From positions 1-64,000 of the forward strand of contig NZ_RXHU01000056.1 of assembly GCF_003955665.1 (NCBI RefSeq): a stretch of 64,000 nt of DNA. Direction: 5' to 3'. The notes beneath the pieces were generated by a model that was given only the letters and a program-made list of their open reading frames with translations, was not told where the DNA came from and made no database searches. Of this stretch, positions 51,091-59,515 are shown in pieces. The stretch comes from Paenibacillus whitsoniae. GTDB lineage: Bacteria; Bacillota; Bacilli; Paenibacillales; NBRC-103111. Position 1 is the first letter of the stretch. Each line of letters starts with the position of its first letter. The translations under genes were made by a program, and so were the position numbers.

Positions 51091-51630
51091 CTACACCTCC
51101 GCATCCCGCAAAAGCGGATGCTTCCCATCCTTCTCCGACAAAATCGGGTTCACCGTCGGCCACGTAATCCCAATCTCCGGATCGTTCCACATGATGCCAC
51201 GGTCATGCTCCTTCGAGTAGTACGCATCCACCTTATAAAGCACCTGCGTATGCGGAGCCAGCGTACAGAAGCCGTGTGCAAAGCCCTGAGGCACCAGCAG
51301 CTGCCTTTTATTCGCCTCGCTAAGCTCAACCCCTACCCACTGCCCAAACGTGGGCGAGGCAGGCCGAATATCCACCGCCACGTCATAAATCGCACCAGTC
51401 ACCACCCGCACAAGCTTCGTCTGGGCATACGGCGGCAGCTGATAGTGCAGCCCACGCAGCACGCCAACCTCCTCCGACAAAGAGTGGTTATCCTGCACAA
51501 ACGTCATCCCCACGCCGTGTTCCGCCCATTTGGCCTGATGATAACTTTCCATAAAAAATCCCCGATGATCCCCGAACACATCCGGTTCAATGATCAACAC
51601 GCCTTCCAGCTTGGTCGTACTCACTTTCAT
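51091..51630 (-). CDS. rfbC: dTDP-4-dehydrorhamnose 3,5-epimerase
   Basis: A 179-residue cupin-fold epimerase in the dTDP-L-rhamnose route. Motifs DHRGFFMESYHQAKWAEHGV, FVQDNHSLSEEVGVLRGLHYQ (catalytic His), YDVAVDIRPASPTFGQW and VPQGFAHGFCTL are intact. AGGTTGAGGTGAAACGAG precedes the ATG. It is separated from rfbB and rfbD (62-64 kb) by the whole second glycan cluster, instead of being in one rfbACBD block. No rfbA is in the window; the adjacent partial gene to the right is of the galU type. Confidence 0.93.
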   Translation of the reverse strand: MKVSTTKLEGVLIIEPDVFGDHRGFFMESYHQAKWAEHGVGMTFVQDNHSLSEEVGVLRGLHYQLPPYAQTKLVRVVTGAIYDVAVDIRPASPTFGQWVGVELSEANKRQLLVPQGFAHGFCTLAPHTQVLYKVDAYYSKEHDRGIMWNDPEIGITWPTVNPILSEKDGKHPLLRDAEV

Positions 51631-51711
51631 CTCGTTTCACCTCAACCTATCTTATGCGGCCCGGCAACTTCCTGTCCACGCGAACCGCCTCTGCCTACAT
51701 GACACAAAAAA

Positions 51712-51747
51712 GAGACTGAACCAAGCGATTCCCGCTCGTCAGTCCCT
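51712..51747 (-). terminator. Terminator after the small membrane protein gene
   Basis: GAGACTGAA / TTCAGTCTC-type imperfect stem with inner CAAGCG/CGCTCG pairing and a TTTTTTGTG tail leftward. It separates the glycan operon from rfbC. Confidence 0.75.
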
Positions 51748-51763
51748 TCGCTATCTCCCTATA

Positions 51764-51889
51764 TTACCACATATACACAATCCCGGCGATAATGGCCGCC
51801 CACATCAGAGCGCCGAACACCACACCGACAAGCAACCCTCTGCCCATCGACATCTGTTCATCCTGGTAAGCGTCTTCATGATCAAACAT
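51764..51889 (-). CDS. Small 41-residue membrane protein
   Basis: Begins MFDHEDAYQDEQMSMGRG, then one hydrophobic helix LLVGVVFGALMWAAIIAGIV and a short YMW end. GGAGGGATGGCT precedes the ATG. It lies about 85 bp after the WcaJ-like gene in the same direction and just before a terminator. A single-span peptide of this kind may assist a membrane enzyme of the cluster; no family is recognised. Confidence 0.65.
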   Translation of the reverse strand: MFDHEDAYQDEQMSMGRGLLVGVVFGALMWAAIIAGIVYMW

Positions 51890-51973
51890 AGCCATCCCTC
51901 CCCGCTACTTTACAGTATATGCGTTAGTATGGGGAAGATACTGGCGAATCATGCGCTTTTTAGAAAAAAACTT

Positions 51974-53380
51974 TTAATAAGCATTTTTATTTATAAATCC
52001 GTTAATCACCGTACGCCAAATAATTTTAATATCGAACAGAAAAGTCCAATTCTCAATATAAAAAATATCATGCTGGATGCGCTCTTCAATCGACGTATCG
52101 CCGCGGAGCCCATTGCTCTGTGCCCATCCCGTAATGCCAGGACGGATGTGATGCTTCACCATATACTTCGGAATCTCTTCCTTAAATTGTTCCACGAAAT
52201 AGGGCCGCTCCGGCCGAGGCCCAACAACACTCATATGCCCGAAAAGCACATTAAAAAACTGTGGCAGCTCATCCAAACTCGTCTTGCGTAGAAATGTCCC
52301 GACTTTCGTTCGCCGCGGATCATTTTCCACCGTCCATTCCGTGTTCGACGCACTTTCCGGCAGCACCTTCATGCTGCGGAACTTATACATCATAAACGTC
52401 CGACGATTAAGTCCTACCCGCTCCTGTTTAAAAATGATCGGCCCCGGCGAAGAAAGCTTAATCGCAATCACCGCGGCGAGCATCACCGGCATCGTGAGCA
52501 CAATCGCCACCAATGCAAACGCAATGTCGAATGCGCGCTTAAACAGTCGATTACGCAGCTCATCAAGCGGAATGTCCCGCACATTAATTAGCGGCATATC
52601 CGCGAAATTATCGAAATACGGCCGCGACGGCAAAAAGTCAAAAAAGTCCGGAATAATCAGCGTTTTGACCCCGATCTTCTCGCACGTATTAATGATGCTG
52701 CCGAACTTGCGATGAGCATCAAGCGGAAGCGCGATAATAACCTCATCCACAATGACCTCATTCAAAATCGTTTCCAAATCATCGATCTTCCCAATGATCG
52801 GCTTATAATTCTGGTACGCAGTGTCATGCTTCTCCTGAAAATCGTCAAGAAACCCAACCACCTCATAGCCAAGCTCCGGATGCTGCTTGAGTCTCGTATA
52901 GAACTGACGCCCCAGCGAACCCGCGCCAAGAATGAGAATGAACTGCTTATTGTACCCTTTGCGGCGCACGCGCTTAAGCGACACCTTGATCATATACCGG
53001 TAAAAACTGATGAACAAAATATTGTTCACAAGGAATAATAAGAGATAAGAACGGGAAACATCGACTTCTTTTAAAATAAACAATAAGCTAAGCAGCATCA
53101 GCAAGCTGAGTACGTGCACTTGAACGATTTTCAAAATTTCAAAAGAAAACCGTTTCCTCCTCTTCGGCGTATAAAAATTTACCAAATAACTGACCGCAAC
53201 CGCTATGAACGCATAGGCCACGCTCCACATCACGTAGTGCTTGAACGGCAGCGGGGAATCGAACGGAATCCAGCCGCTCCGGAACTTCAGCCACCACGAC
53301 AGCAAGAACATCAACTGAATGGCTATAAAATCCGCGATCGCATAGAGCTGCGTCAAAAAGCCTTGACTCTGCCGAATCAA
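51974..53380 (-). CDS. WcaJ-type undecaprenyl-phosphate glucose phosphotransferase
   Basis: A 468-residue priming enzyme of the long class. Four to five N-terminal membrane helices (residues about 8-130), a CoA-binding-like Rossmann domain (LILGAGSLGRQFYTRLK, about 140-250), and the C-terminal catalytic domain with KQERVGLNRRTFMMYKFRSM, RKTSLDELPQFFNVLFGHMSVVGPRPE and GITGWAQSNGLRGDT. It should start the repeat unit of the second glycan by adding a hexose phosphate, commonly glucose. The start is a TTG at 53380 preceded by GAGGTGAG, 6 bp after the GT2 gene. Confidence 0.92.
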   Translation of the reverse strand: MIRQSQGFLTQLYAIADFIAIQLMFLLSWWLKFRSGWIPFDSPLPFKHYVMWSVAYAFIAVAVSYLVNFYTPKRRKRFSFEILKIVQVHVLSLLMLLSLLFILKEVDVSRSYLLLFLVNNILFISFYRYMIKVSLKRVRRKGYNKQFILILGAGSLGRQFYTRLKQHPELGYEVVGFLDDFQEKHDTAYQNYKPIIGKIDDLETILNEVIVDEVIIALPLDAHRKFGSIINTCEKIGVKTLIIPDFFDFLPSRPYFDNFADMPLINVRDIPLDELRNRLFKRAFDIAFALVAIVLTMPVMLAAVIAIKLSSPGPIIFKQERVGLNRRTFMMYKFRSMKVLPESASNTEWTVENDPRRTKVGTFLRKTSLDELPQFFNVLFGHMSVVGPRPERPYFVEQFKEEIPKYMVKHHIRPGITGWAQSNGLRGDTSIEERIQHDIFYIENWTFLFDIKIIWRTVINGFINKNAY

Positions 53381-53386
53381 ACCAAC

Positions 53387-54253
53387 TCACCTCACGGGAC
53401 GTAATTTATTTCGTACTAGCGACAGCGCAAACTTCACGCCAACCCCTATGTAGACCAGACCATTCGTCAGCCACGAATACTTTTTACGATAATGCTTGTT
53501 GTGAAACAGAATCATCGCCCGATGAAACTCATAAATAATCTTGTACGGCTTCCGGCGGCTGCTTGCCCCCTTATAATGTACAATATGCGTGCGCGGGTAA
53601 TAATAGTTGACCCATCCAGCTTCTTTTATTCTATAACACCAATCGATATCTTCGCCATACATAAAAAATGCCTCATCCAACATGCCCACCTGTGCAATCG
53701 CCTCACGCCGAATCAGCATAAAAGCGCCAACAAGTGAATCAATCGGATATGCCTCATCCGGGCTCAAATACCCCAGCTGATACTGATTAAATCGCGGCAC
53801 CTTAGGAAAAAGCTTCGAAAACCCGAACGCGTAATAAAAAGACGCCGACGGCGTCGGAAAGCCGCGCTTGCATGCCTTATCAAGCGACCCGTCCGGGAGC
53901 ACGATCTTACACCCGCTCGCGCCTACTTCAGAGTGCTCGTCCATGAAGCGCAGCATCACATCGAGCGTTTCCGGCTGCACAATGGTGTCGCTGTTCAGGA
54001 GCAACACATAACGCCCCTGCGCGATACGAATGCCCTGGTTGTTCGCACGGGAGAAACCGACATTCTCTTTGTTGGCGATGGTAATGACTTGGGGGAATTG
54101 CTCGTTCGCCGCGGCGATCATGCCATCGTTCGAGGCGTTGTCTACGAGAATGATTTCTTTGGTGTATGAAGTTAGCGACGCGTAGACTGAAGCGATACAG
54201 GCAAGCGTCAGCTCTCGCGTGCGGTAGTTGACGATAATGATAGATAAATCCAA
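53387..54253 (-). CDS. GT2 family glycosyltransferase (rhamnosyltransferase-like)
   Basis: A 288-residue GT-A enzyme. Motifs IIIVNYRTRELTLACIASV, LVDNASNDGMI, ENVGFSRANNQGIRIAQGRY, LLLNSDT (donor-binding) and the catalytic region MYGEDIDWCYRIKEAGW. This pattern is that of the rhamnosyl/galactofuranosyl-like GT2 branch, which fits the rhamnose genes of the cluster. Starts with TTG 54253 after GAGG. It forms a unit with the priming transferase. Confidence 0.88.
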   Translation of the reverse strand: MDLSIIIVNYRTRELTLACIASVYASLTSYTKEIILVDNASNDGMIAAANEQFPQVITIANKENVGFSRANNQGIRIAQGRYVLLLNSDTIVQPETLDVMLRFMDEHSEVGASGCKIVLPDGSLDKACKRGFPTPSASFYYAFGFSKLFPKVPRFNQYQLGYLSPDEAYPIDSLVGAFMLIRREAIAQVGMLDEAFFMYGEDIDWCYRIKEAGWVNYYYPRTHIVHYKGASSRRKPYKIIYEFHRAMILFHNKHYRKKYSWLTNGLVYIGVGVKFALSLVRNKLRPVR

Positions 54254-54287
54254 GGGGGGACCTCGCTTTTTGTGATCTGATGGGCTT

Positions 54288-54296
54288 ATTATACCA
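54288..54296 (-). promoter_or_regulatory. Extended -10 promoter
   Basis: Reading leftward TGG-TATAAT (54288-54296) about 35 bp before the GT2 start. No clear -35. It would drive the GT2-WcaJ-small protein unit. Confidence 0.5.
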
Positions 54297-54326
54297 TGTG
54301 AATATTAAAATTGGCCTAAAAAAGAA

Positions 54327-54346
54327 GATTAGCTTAGCAGCCAACC
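54327..54346 (-). terminator. Terminator after the second GT2 gene
   Basis: GATTAGCT / AGCCAACC 8-bp stem with two wobble pairs, followed leftward by TTCTTTTTT; it abuts the stop codon at 54348. Confidence 0.65.
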
Positions 54347-54347
54347 T

Positions 54348-55319
54348 TCATTTGAACCATTTTTGAAGTTCTCGGGAGGGAACTTTTTGCTTGCTTTGGA
54401 TCTGTGCCCGCTTGGCACGCAGCTCCGCGTATTTATTGAAGAAACTGTTCCATGCCCCAAGCAGCTTCGGCTCTCTTAAAATCGAATACCCGAGACTGAG
54501 ACATTCATAGGTTAGAAAAGGAACAATATGCTTAAGCAACGAGACTATGCTATCATTTTTAAGCATCATTTTATAACGGTTAATATACGACAACCTCCGA
54601 ACAAAAAGCGGCTTGCTCTTTCTCCCGCCTTCCTTCCAGCCCCGTTCATGATACGCAATCGCAGTTGGCTCATAAATCGCCTTCCATCCCATCAATTGCG
54701 CCCGCCAAGCTACATCCACGTCTTCTTTGTAGGCAAAAAAGTCTTCATCAAAAAACTCGCCATTGATACTAATCTCATTGATCATCTCCCGCTTGTACAT
54801 CGCCGCGGCACCGGGGACACCAAAAACCTCCTCCGCTTGCACATACCGCTCGCTCGGCTCATGAGCACCGCGGTCAAACGCCCGCCGTGCTTTATTGATT
54901 GTAAGCCCCGTACTATCGATCTGCGAAGGATCTGACTTGAACAGGAGCTTACCGGTCGCACTCCCGGCCTCAGGGTTGCGCTCCAGAGCCTCAATTGTCC
55001 GTTTGACATAATCTTTGTCAAGCACGACGTCCGGATTTAAAATGAGACAGTAATCCGTATCCGTCATGCGGATTGATTGGTTGTGGGCGCCGGCGAAGCC
55101 GATATTCACTTTATTCATTAGAATCCTACAAGAATCCAACCTTTTCCATTGTTTAATATTCTGCAATGTATCATCTAGAGAGTTATTATCAACAATTATA
55201 ATTTGGTGAATTGGATTACTTTGATTCTTAATAGCCCACAAGCAATCATCAATGTGGTCAACACTATTATAGGTTACAATATGTACACTGACTGTAGGTA
55301 AGCTGTGGCTTATTTGCAA
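54348..55319 (-). CDS. GT2 family glycosyltransferase
   Basis: A 323-residue GT-A enzyme with VSVHIVTYNSVDHIDDCLWAI, IIVDNNSLDDTL, NKVNIGFAGAHNQSIRMTD, LILNPDVVLDKDYV and the acceptor-side DEDFFAYKEDVDVAWRAQLMGW. It is related to rhamnosyltransferases of the RfbF/WbbL kind. TTG 55319 follows AGGGAGGGGGAAAGTA. A terminator directly follows, so it ends a transcription unit with the SGNH-like and MBOAT genes upstream. Confidence 0.88.
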   Translation of the reverse strand: MQISHSLPTVSVHIVTYNSVDHIDDCLWAIKNQSNPIHQIIIVDNNSLDDTLQNIKQWKRLDSCRILMNKVNIGFAGAHNQSIRMTDTDYCLILNPDVVLDKDYVKRTIEALERNPEAGSATGKLLFKSDPSQIDSTGLTINKARRAFDRGAHEPSERYVQAEEVFGVPGAAAMYKREMINEISINGEFFDEDFFAYKEDVDVAWRAQLMGWKAIYEPTAIAYHERGWKEGGRKSKPLFVRRLSYINRYKMMLKNDSIVSLLKHIVPFLTYECLSLGYSILREPKLLGAWNSFFNKYAELRAKRAQIQSKQKVPSRELQKWFK

Positions 55320-55339
55320 TACTTTCCCCCTCCCTATCG

Positions 55340-56431
55340 CTAATTATTATCCGGCATTATTTCATACATATTTTTGTCTCGGTCGGGCCACTGGTTCCTG
55401 TCGATTCGAAGTTCTTCAAGATGATGCTCTATATTATCTTTCGTAAGTAATACCCCAAAATAATTGGGTACTTTATCCGTTTCCTTATTCAACATACGAA
55501 AAAGGATGAAATCCCCCACTTTTTTTGAAAAGTGAGAAAGATTATTATAATTTTCGTGATTTTGTAATGAACTCATTGATATTTCATGATAGCCCGAAAA
55601 GTCCCAGACAGGCATAATTTCAACAAGTTTCCGCTTCCAATTTTCGTATTCTCCCCACAAATTGCTCTGCCAAAAGGTCTCAAGAAGTATAGCATGAACA
55701 GGACTAATATACACATACAACTTAAGATGATTCTGATCGCAAATCTCCCTCACTTTATTGATGTCATCCATACTTGCCGTCGACAAGCTAAATGTAGTTG
55801 ATATCATTTGTAATGTGCTGCGATTATTATCTTTTGGAAAATTTAAAGTCTCGTCAAAACTGCCGTCTGGCAGATATCTGTTCTCTGTATATTGTGTAGT
55901 TCGTCTGATATTGTCTTGCAGTACATGCAAACTCTCTTTCATCGTTGTGCTAGAAAGTAATGTTAGAAACATATCTTGTAAATAAAAAGAACTGCGTAAT
56001 CTTCTCTCATCAAAGCTTGCATGGTTAAGATACTTTTTATCGAATACTTCAAAATCAAGGCCAAGATATACCGTCTTTAAATTCTTATCAACTTTAATTG
56101 CATATTCTAAATATTTCAACTCAATGTACGGAGATGAACCCGACAGACCTAAATTATACGCTGTTTCTCCTGATAAAGCACGAATACGTGGTGGGTTTAG
56201 TCTCATAGCTCTTGAAGTCCCGAGAACGATAGCCTCAGGATCATCTTCTTTTAATTGATAAGCTTTAAACTGATACGGATCACTGAATTTGCTCTTCTGA
56301 TAGTTAAACATTCCGGTAGAAAACCTGTAGTAGCCGTATGGGTCAACGCAAAAATTGAATACCGCTATAACCACTAGAATCAATACCGTGATGGAAAGTG
56401 TATTTATTACCCATATTTTATATTCTCTCAC
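55340..56431 (-). CDS. Membrane-anchored SGNH/DHHW-like protein, partner of MBOAT
   Basis: About 363 residues with one N-terminal membrane helix (residues 8-28, WVINTLSITVLILVVIAVFNF), then VDPYGYY and an SGNH-like core: IVLGTSRAMRLNPPRI (nucleophile Ser), YNLGLSGSSPYI and a C-terminal HFSKKVGDFIL that may hold the catalytic His. Its pairing with an MBOAT gene resembles AlgI with AlgJ/AlgX in alginate acetylation, where the SGNH partner passes acetyl groups to the polymer outside the cell. GTG 56431 is preferred over 56440. AT-rich. Confidence 0.72.
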   Translation of the reverse strand: MREYKIWVINTLSITVLILVVIAVFNFCVDPYGYYRFSTGMFNYQKSKFSDPYQFKAYQLKEDDPEAIVLGTSRAMRLNPPRIRALSGETAYNLGLSGSSPYIELKYLEYAIKVDKNLKTVYLGLDFEVFDKKYLNHASFDERRLRSSFYLQDMFLTLLSSTTMKESLHVLQDNIRRTTQYTENRYLPDGSFDETLNFPKDNNRSTLQMISTTFSLSTASMDDINKVREICDQNHLKLYVYISPVHAILLETFWQSNLWGEYENWKRKLVEIMPVWDFSGYHEISMSSLQNHENYNNLSHFSKKVGDFILFRMLNKETDKVPNYFGVLLTKDNIEHHLEELRIDRNQWPDRDKNMYEIMPDNN

Positions 56432-56441
56432 CGGATCCACC

Positions 56442-57914
56442 TTAAAATTTAAAATATAAAAATTCAGAAATTTTAGCCAAGTTTATGACCGATATAATAA
56501 TAAGTACGACCACAAATATCGTATATGTAATCTTTGGCTTAAAGGATTGCATCTTTTCAGAAGTATTTTTAAAAGCTAAAACAATAATCAATCCGATCAA
56601 AATTAAACCTAAAGCCTGATATTTATCTCTCAATGGTGTGCTAGTAAATTTAAAACCTATATTGGTAAGCGGATGTAGCCAAGCATCTAATTGCATAGGT
56701 AAAATAAATCCATTATATCCAAGCATTGCGCCTAGTAATTTAAACGCTTGTTTTAATTCAGCCACTTTAAAAAAGACGAGCACCAGATTTAAATAAGCAA
56801 ATGTTACAAACCACGCTAGAATTAATGGCAACTTAAATTTAAGCCTGCTCCAAAATCTATAAACAACGATGCCTAAACCAAATAGAAAACCCCAAATAAT
56901 AAAATTCCAGCCTGCACCGTGCCATATTCCACTTAAAATAAAAAGAAGTATAACATTAATGTTCGTTTTAGCATTTGTGCCTATTTTAATTTTTAAGGTA
57001 GGCAAAGCTTTTTTAAACAAATAATGATTCATCGGATAATAGACATATTCATACAAAAACTTTGTTAAAGTAATATGCCACCTGGAAATAAGCTCTTGGA
57101 AGTTGGTAGCTTTATAGGGGGAACTAAAATTAATTGGAAGCTTGATATTAAATAGAAGTGCTAGGCCAATTGCCATATCCGAATATCCGCTAAAATCGAA
57201 GTATAATTGTAACGTATACGACAACATAACCGTCCAAGCGTCAAAAAATGTGATTGAATCTATGTATTGCATTCCATCTACGACAGTGGTTGAAAAATGA
57301 TCCGCCAAAATAACTTTTTTAAACAATCCGATTGAAAAAACAAAAAAACCTAGCGAGATGTTTTCAAAATTTATCTTTTGATTCTTTACATTTTGAAATT
57401 GTGGCATCATAACACTATGATGTACAATAGGTCCTGCAATTAAATGGGGAAAAAAAGTAACAAATAATACATAGTTTATAAAGCTATAGTTCTCAATCTT
57501 ACCTTTATAACAATCCACAATGTATGTTATTTGCTGAAAAGTGAAGAAGCTAATGGCTAAAGGCAAAACAACGTGCAATAAAGAAATATCCGTTTTAAAC
57601 ACAGCATTAATATTGCTCAGAAAAAAGTCAAAATATTTATAGTAGCCCAATAGACCTAAATTAAAAATAATACCTATAATTAAAAACTGCCTCTTCTTTT
57701 GAGTTAACAGCAATTTTCCAATTATAAAATTAATAATGATTGATGTTAAAATTAATAGTAGGTATCTTGGATTCCACCATCCGTAAAAAAATAGCGAGCA
57801 TAAAGCTAGCCAAGTTCTCGAAACAAACAAGGGGGTAAATGTACTAAATACAAAATACCCTACAAATACAATTGGCAGAAAAATAAATATAAACTGGGGT
57901 GAATTGAATAGCAC
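56442..57914 (-). CDS. MBOAT family membrane O-acyltransferase (AlgI-like)
   Basis: About 490 residues with roughly 11-12 membrane helices. The N-terminus has LFNSPQFIFIFLPIVFVGYF, and the family's LAISFFTFQQITYIVDCYKG, FFPHLIAGPIVHHSVMMPQF and SDMAIGLALLFNIKLPINF follow. The invariant MBOAT His is in FILSGIWHGAGWNFIIWG. It moves acyl groups, usually acetyl, across the membrane for glycan O-acylation. GTG 57914 follows AGGAAG; GTG 57923 is an alternative. It is 10 bp before the SGNH-like gene. Strongly AT-rich compared with the core genes. Confidence 0.9.
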   Translation of the reverse strand: MLFNSPQFIFIFLPIVFVGYFVFSTFTPLFVSRTWLALCSLFFYGWWNPRYLLLILTSIIINFIIGKLLLTQKKRQFLIIGIIFNLGLLGYYKYFDFFLSNINAVFKTDISLLHVVLPLAISFFTFQQITYIVDCYKGKIENYSFINYVLFVTFFPHLIAGPIVHHSVMMPQFQNVKNQKINFENISLGFFVFSIGLFKKVILADHFSTTVVDGMQYIDSITFFDAWTVMLSYTLQLYFDFSGYSDMAIGLALLFNIKLPINFSSPYKATNFQELISRWHITLTKFLYEYVYYPMNHYLFKKALPTLKIKIGTNAKTNINVILLFILSGIWHGAGWNFIIWGFLFGLGIVVYRFWSRLKFKLPLILAWFVTFAYLNLVLVFFKVAELKQAFKLLGAMLGYNGFILPMQLDAWLHPLTNIGFKFTSTPLRDKYQALGLILIGLIIVLAFKNTSEKMQSFKPKITYTIFVVVLIIISVINLAKISEFLYFKF

Positions 57915-58154
57915 AGGAAGCACTTCCTAGGTATTAAACTTTATCAAACCAAGCTGTCATATCTTAGCCAATATTATTACATGCGTATGATGCGCCTTAT
58001 GGTATCACGTAGTTGGTAACATTTCAATAAAATTCTCAGCCATTTGAACTATAGATTATTTCCAGTTCTTCTCGAGAAGAAGCTAGTTCTAAATCTCGTA
58101 TTTCAAGTTCCTGCATAAAATAACTGTCTGTTAAAACCCTGATAAAGCACTTTC

Positions 58155-58650
58155 TTTAAGAATGCTGGTCGATTCACGGTTTACCAGCTCTCGTATCATC
58201 GACAGCTACGCAGCGGTGGGATATCACCTGATCGGAGCCTTGAAGACCAATCGAATCCTCTACCCTCAAGGTATCCGCATTTCGTTTCAGGACTTGTCGC
58301 TCACTTCCGCAAAAAAGACGTTCGCCTCCTGGCCATGAACGGATCTTCTTACTGTACGTATCGGTACGAAGGAGCGTTGAACGAAATCGATGATGCTGTT
58401 GTCCTGCTGTGCTGGCAAGAGCAAGTGTTTGGAATCGAAAGTGCTCAACGCTTTCTTATCTACCTATGTTTCTTTGGAGACGGAAACCATTTCAACTTAC
58501 TACGCCAAACTTTGGCCGATTGAGATCAATTTTCGCCAGTCCAAGAGTAATCTGGGCTTCTAATCTATCAAGTTCGCTCGGCCACTGCTTTTATTCGCCT
58601 GTTGGTCTTGCTTGCCTTACTCCATTTGTCATAAAAAACTGAGCTTACAA
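58155..58650 (+). mobile_element. IS4/IS701-like transposase remnant
   Basis: Plus-strand frames join across shifts as LVDSRFTSSRIIDSYAAVGY, HLIGALKTNRILYPQGIRIS, then KKDVRLLAMNGSSYCTYRYE, then LSTYVSLETETISTYYAKLW and PIEINFRQSKSNLGF. These are the DDE-transposase C-terminal half, including the D of the DSRF motif and the E of PIEINFRQ. The N-terminal half, the ends and inverted repeats are missing, and there are at least two frameshifts. Between 57924 and 58154, and from 58651 to 58859, I see no other gene. Confidence 0.78.
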
Positions 58651-58859
58651 TAGTCTGAGTTAGAGTCTTTAAACTAACTGGCGCTTGGAGAATGGTTCAA
58701 TTGCAAGGCTGAATGCCCACCCCTTTCGTAAGAGCAATTTCTTCTGCATAAGTTCCATGCAAATATAAAAAAAACCTGATGGCGCTCGAACATACGACAA
58801 TCTTCTGCTTTCTTCATCGCTTGGCTTACTTCTAGTAAGAGATAATTCTTAAACATGAA

Positions 58860-59468
58860 TCATTCAATATATTTATGTTGCTTGAGATAGGTAATCACCT
58901 GTTCTACAGAAGAATTTATATCTTGATTGGCTGAATTAATAACTAACTCAGGTTCAATCGGTTCTTCGTAAGGCGCTGAAATTCCAGTAAAATCTTTTAA
59001 TTTCCCCGCTCTTGCCATCTTATACAAACCTTTAGGATCTCTTTGTTCGCAAATATCTATCAAACATTTGACGTAGACTTCAATGAAATCTCCATCGGGA
59101 TAGATACTTCTAACGAGATCACGATCTGCTTTATATGGAGATATGAAAGAAGCAATAACAACCAAACCACTGTCAACAAATAACTTGGCAACCTCACCAA
59201 TTCGTCGGATATTTTCTTTCCGATCATCAGGGCTAAAACCAAGATCTTTATTTAATCCGTGTCTAACATTATCTCCATCTAATACATAAGATCGTACGCC
59301 ATACTTATACAATTCCCGTTCTACTTCAATTGCCAGCGTGGATTTACCTGCACCCGAAAGCCCAGTAAGCCAAAGCACACAACTTTTATGATTATTTAAT
59401 TTTTGCCGGTCCGTCTTCGTCACTTTGGCATTGTGCCAAGTAACATTTGTGGAATTGATTTTCATCAT
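58860..59468 (-). CDS. cysC: Adenylyl-sulfate (APS) kinase
   Basis: A 202-residue kinase that makes PAPS from APS and ATP. P-loop GLSGAGKST at residues 36-44, YVLDGDNVRHGLNKDLGF, FSPDDRKENIRRIGEVAKLF, the FISPYKADRD lid and KGLYKMARAGKLKDFTGI are all intact. GAGGG precedes the ATG pair at 59468/59465. There is no sulfate adenylyltransferase in the window. Its position 47 bp downstream of a sulfotransferase gene, not in an assimilation operon, points to PAPS as donor for glycan sulfation. Confidence 0.94.
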   Translation of the reverse strand: MMKINSTNVTWHNAKVTKTDRQKLNNHKSCVLWLTGLSGAGKSTLAIEVERELYKYGVRSYVLDGDNVRHGLNKDLGFSPDDRKENIRRIGEVAKLFVDSGLVVIASFISPYKADRDLVRSIYPDGDFIEVYVKCLIDICEQRDPKGLYKMARAGKLKDFTGISAPYEEPIEPELVINSANQDINSSVEQVITYLKQHKYIE

Positions 59469-59515
59469 GTTTATACCCTCATGGAGTTAAGTTGTAAGTG
59501 GTGACAATAGTCAAA

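Noticed and set aside
58335..58642. Two plus-strand frames of 62 and 77 codons as separate genes
   Set aside because: Their sequences join across frameshifts into one DDE transposase fragment, so they are parts of a mobile-element remnant.
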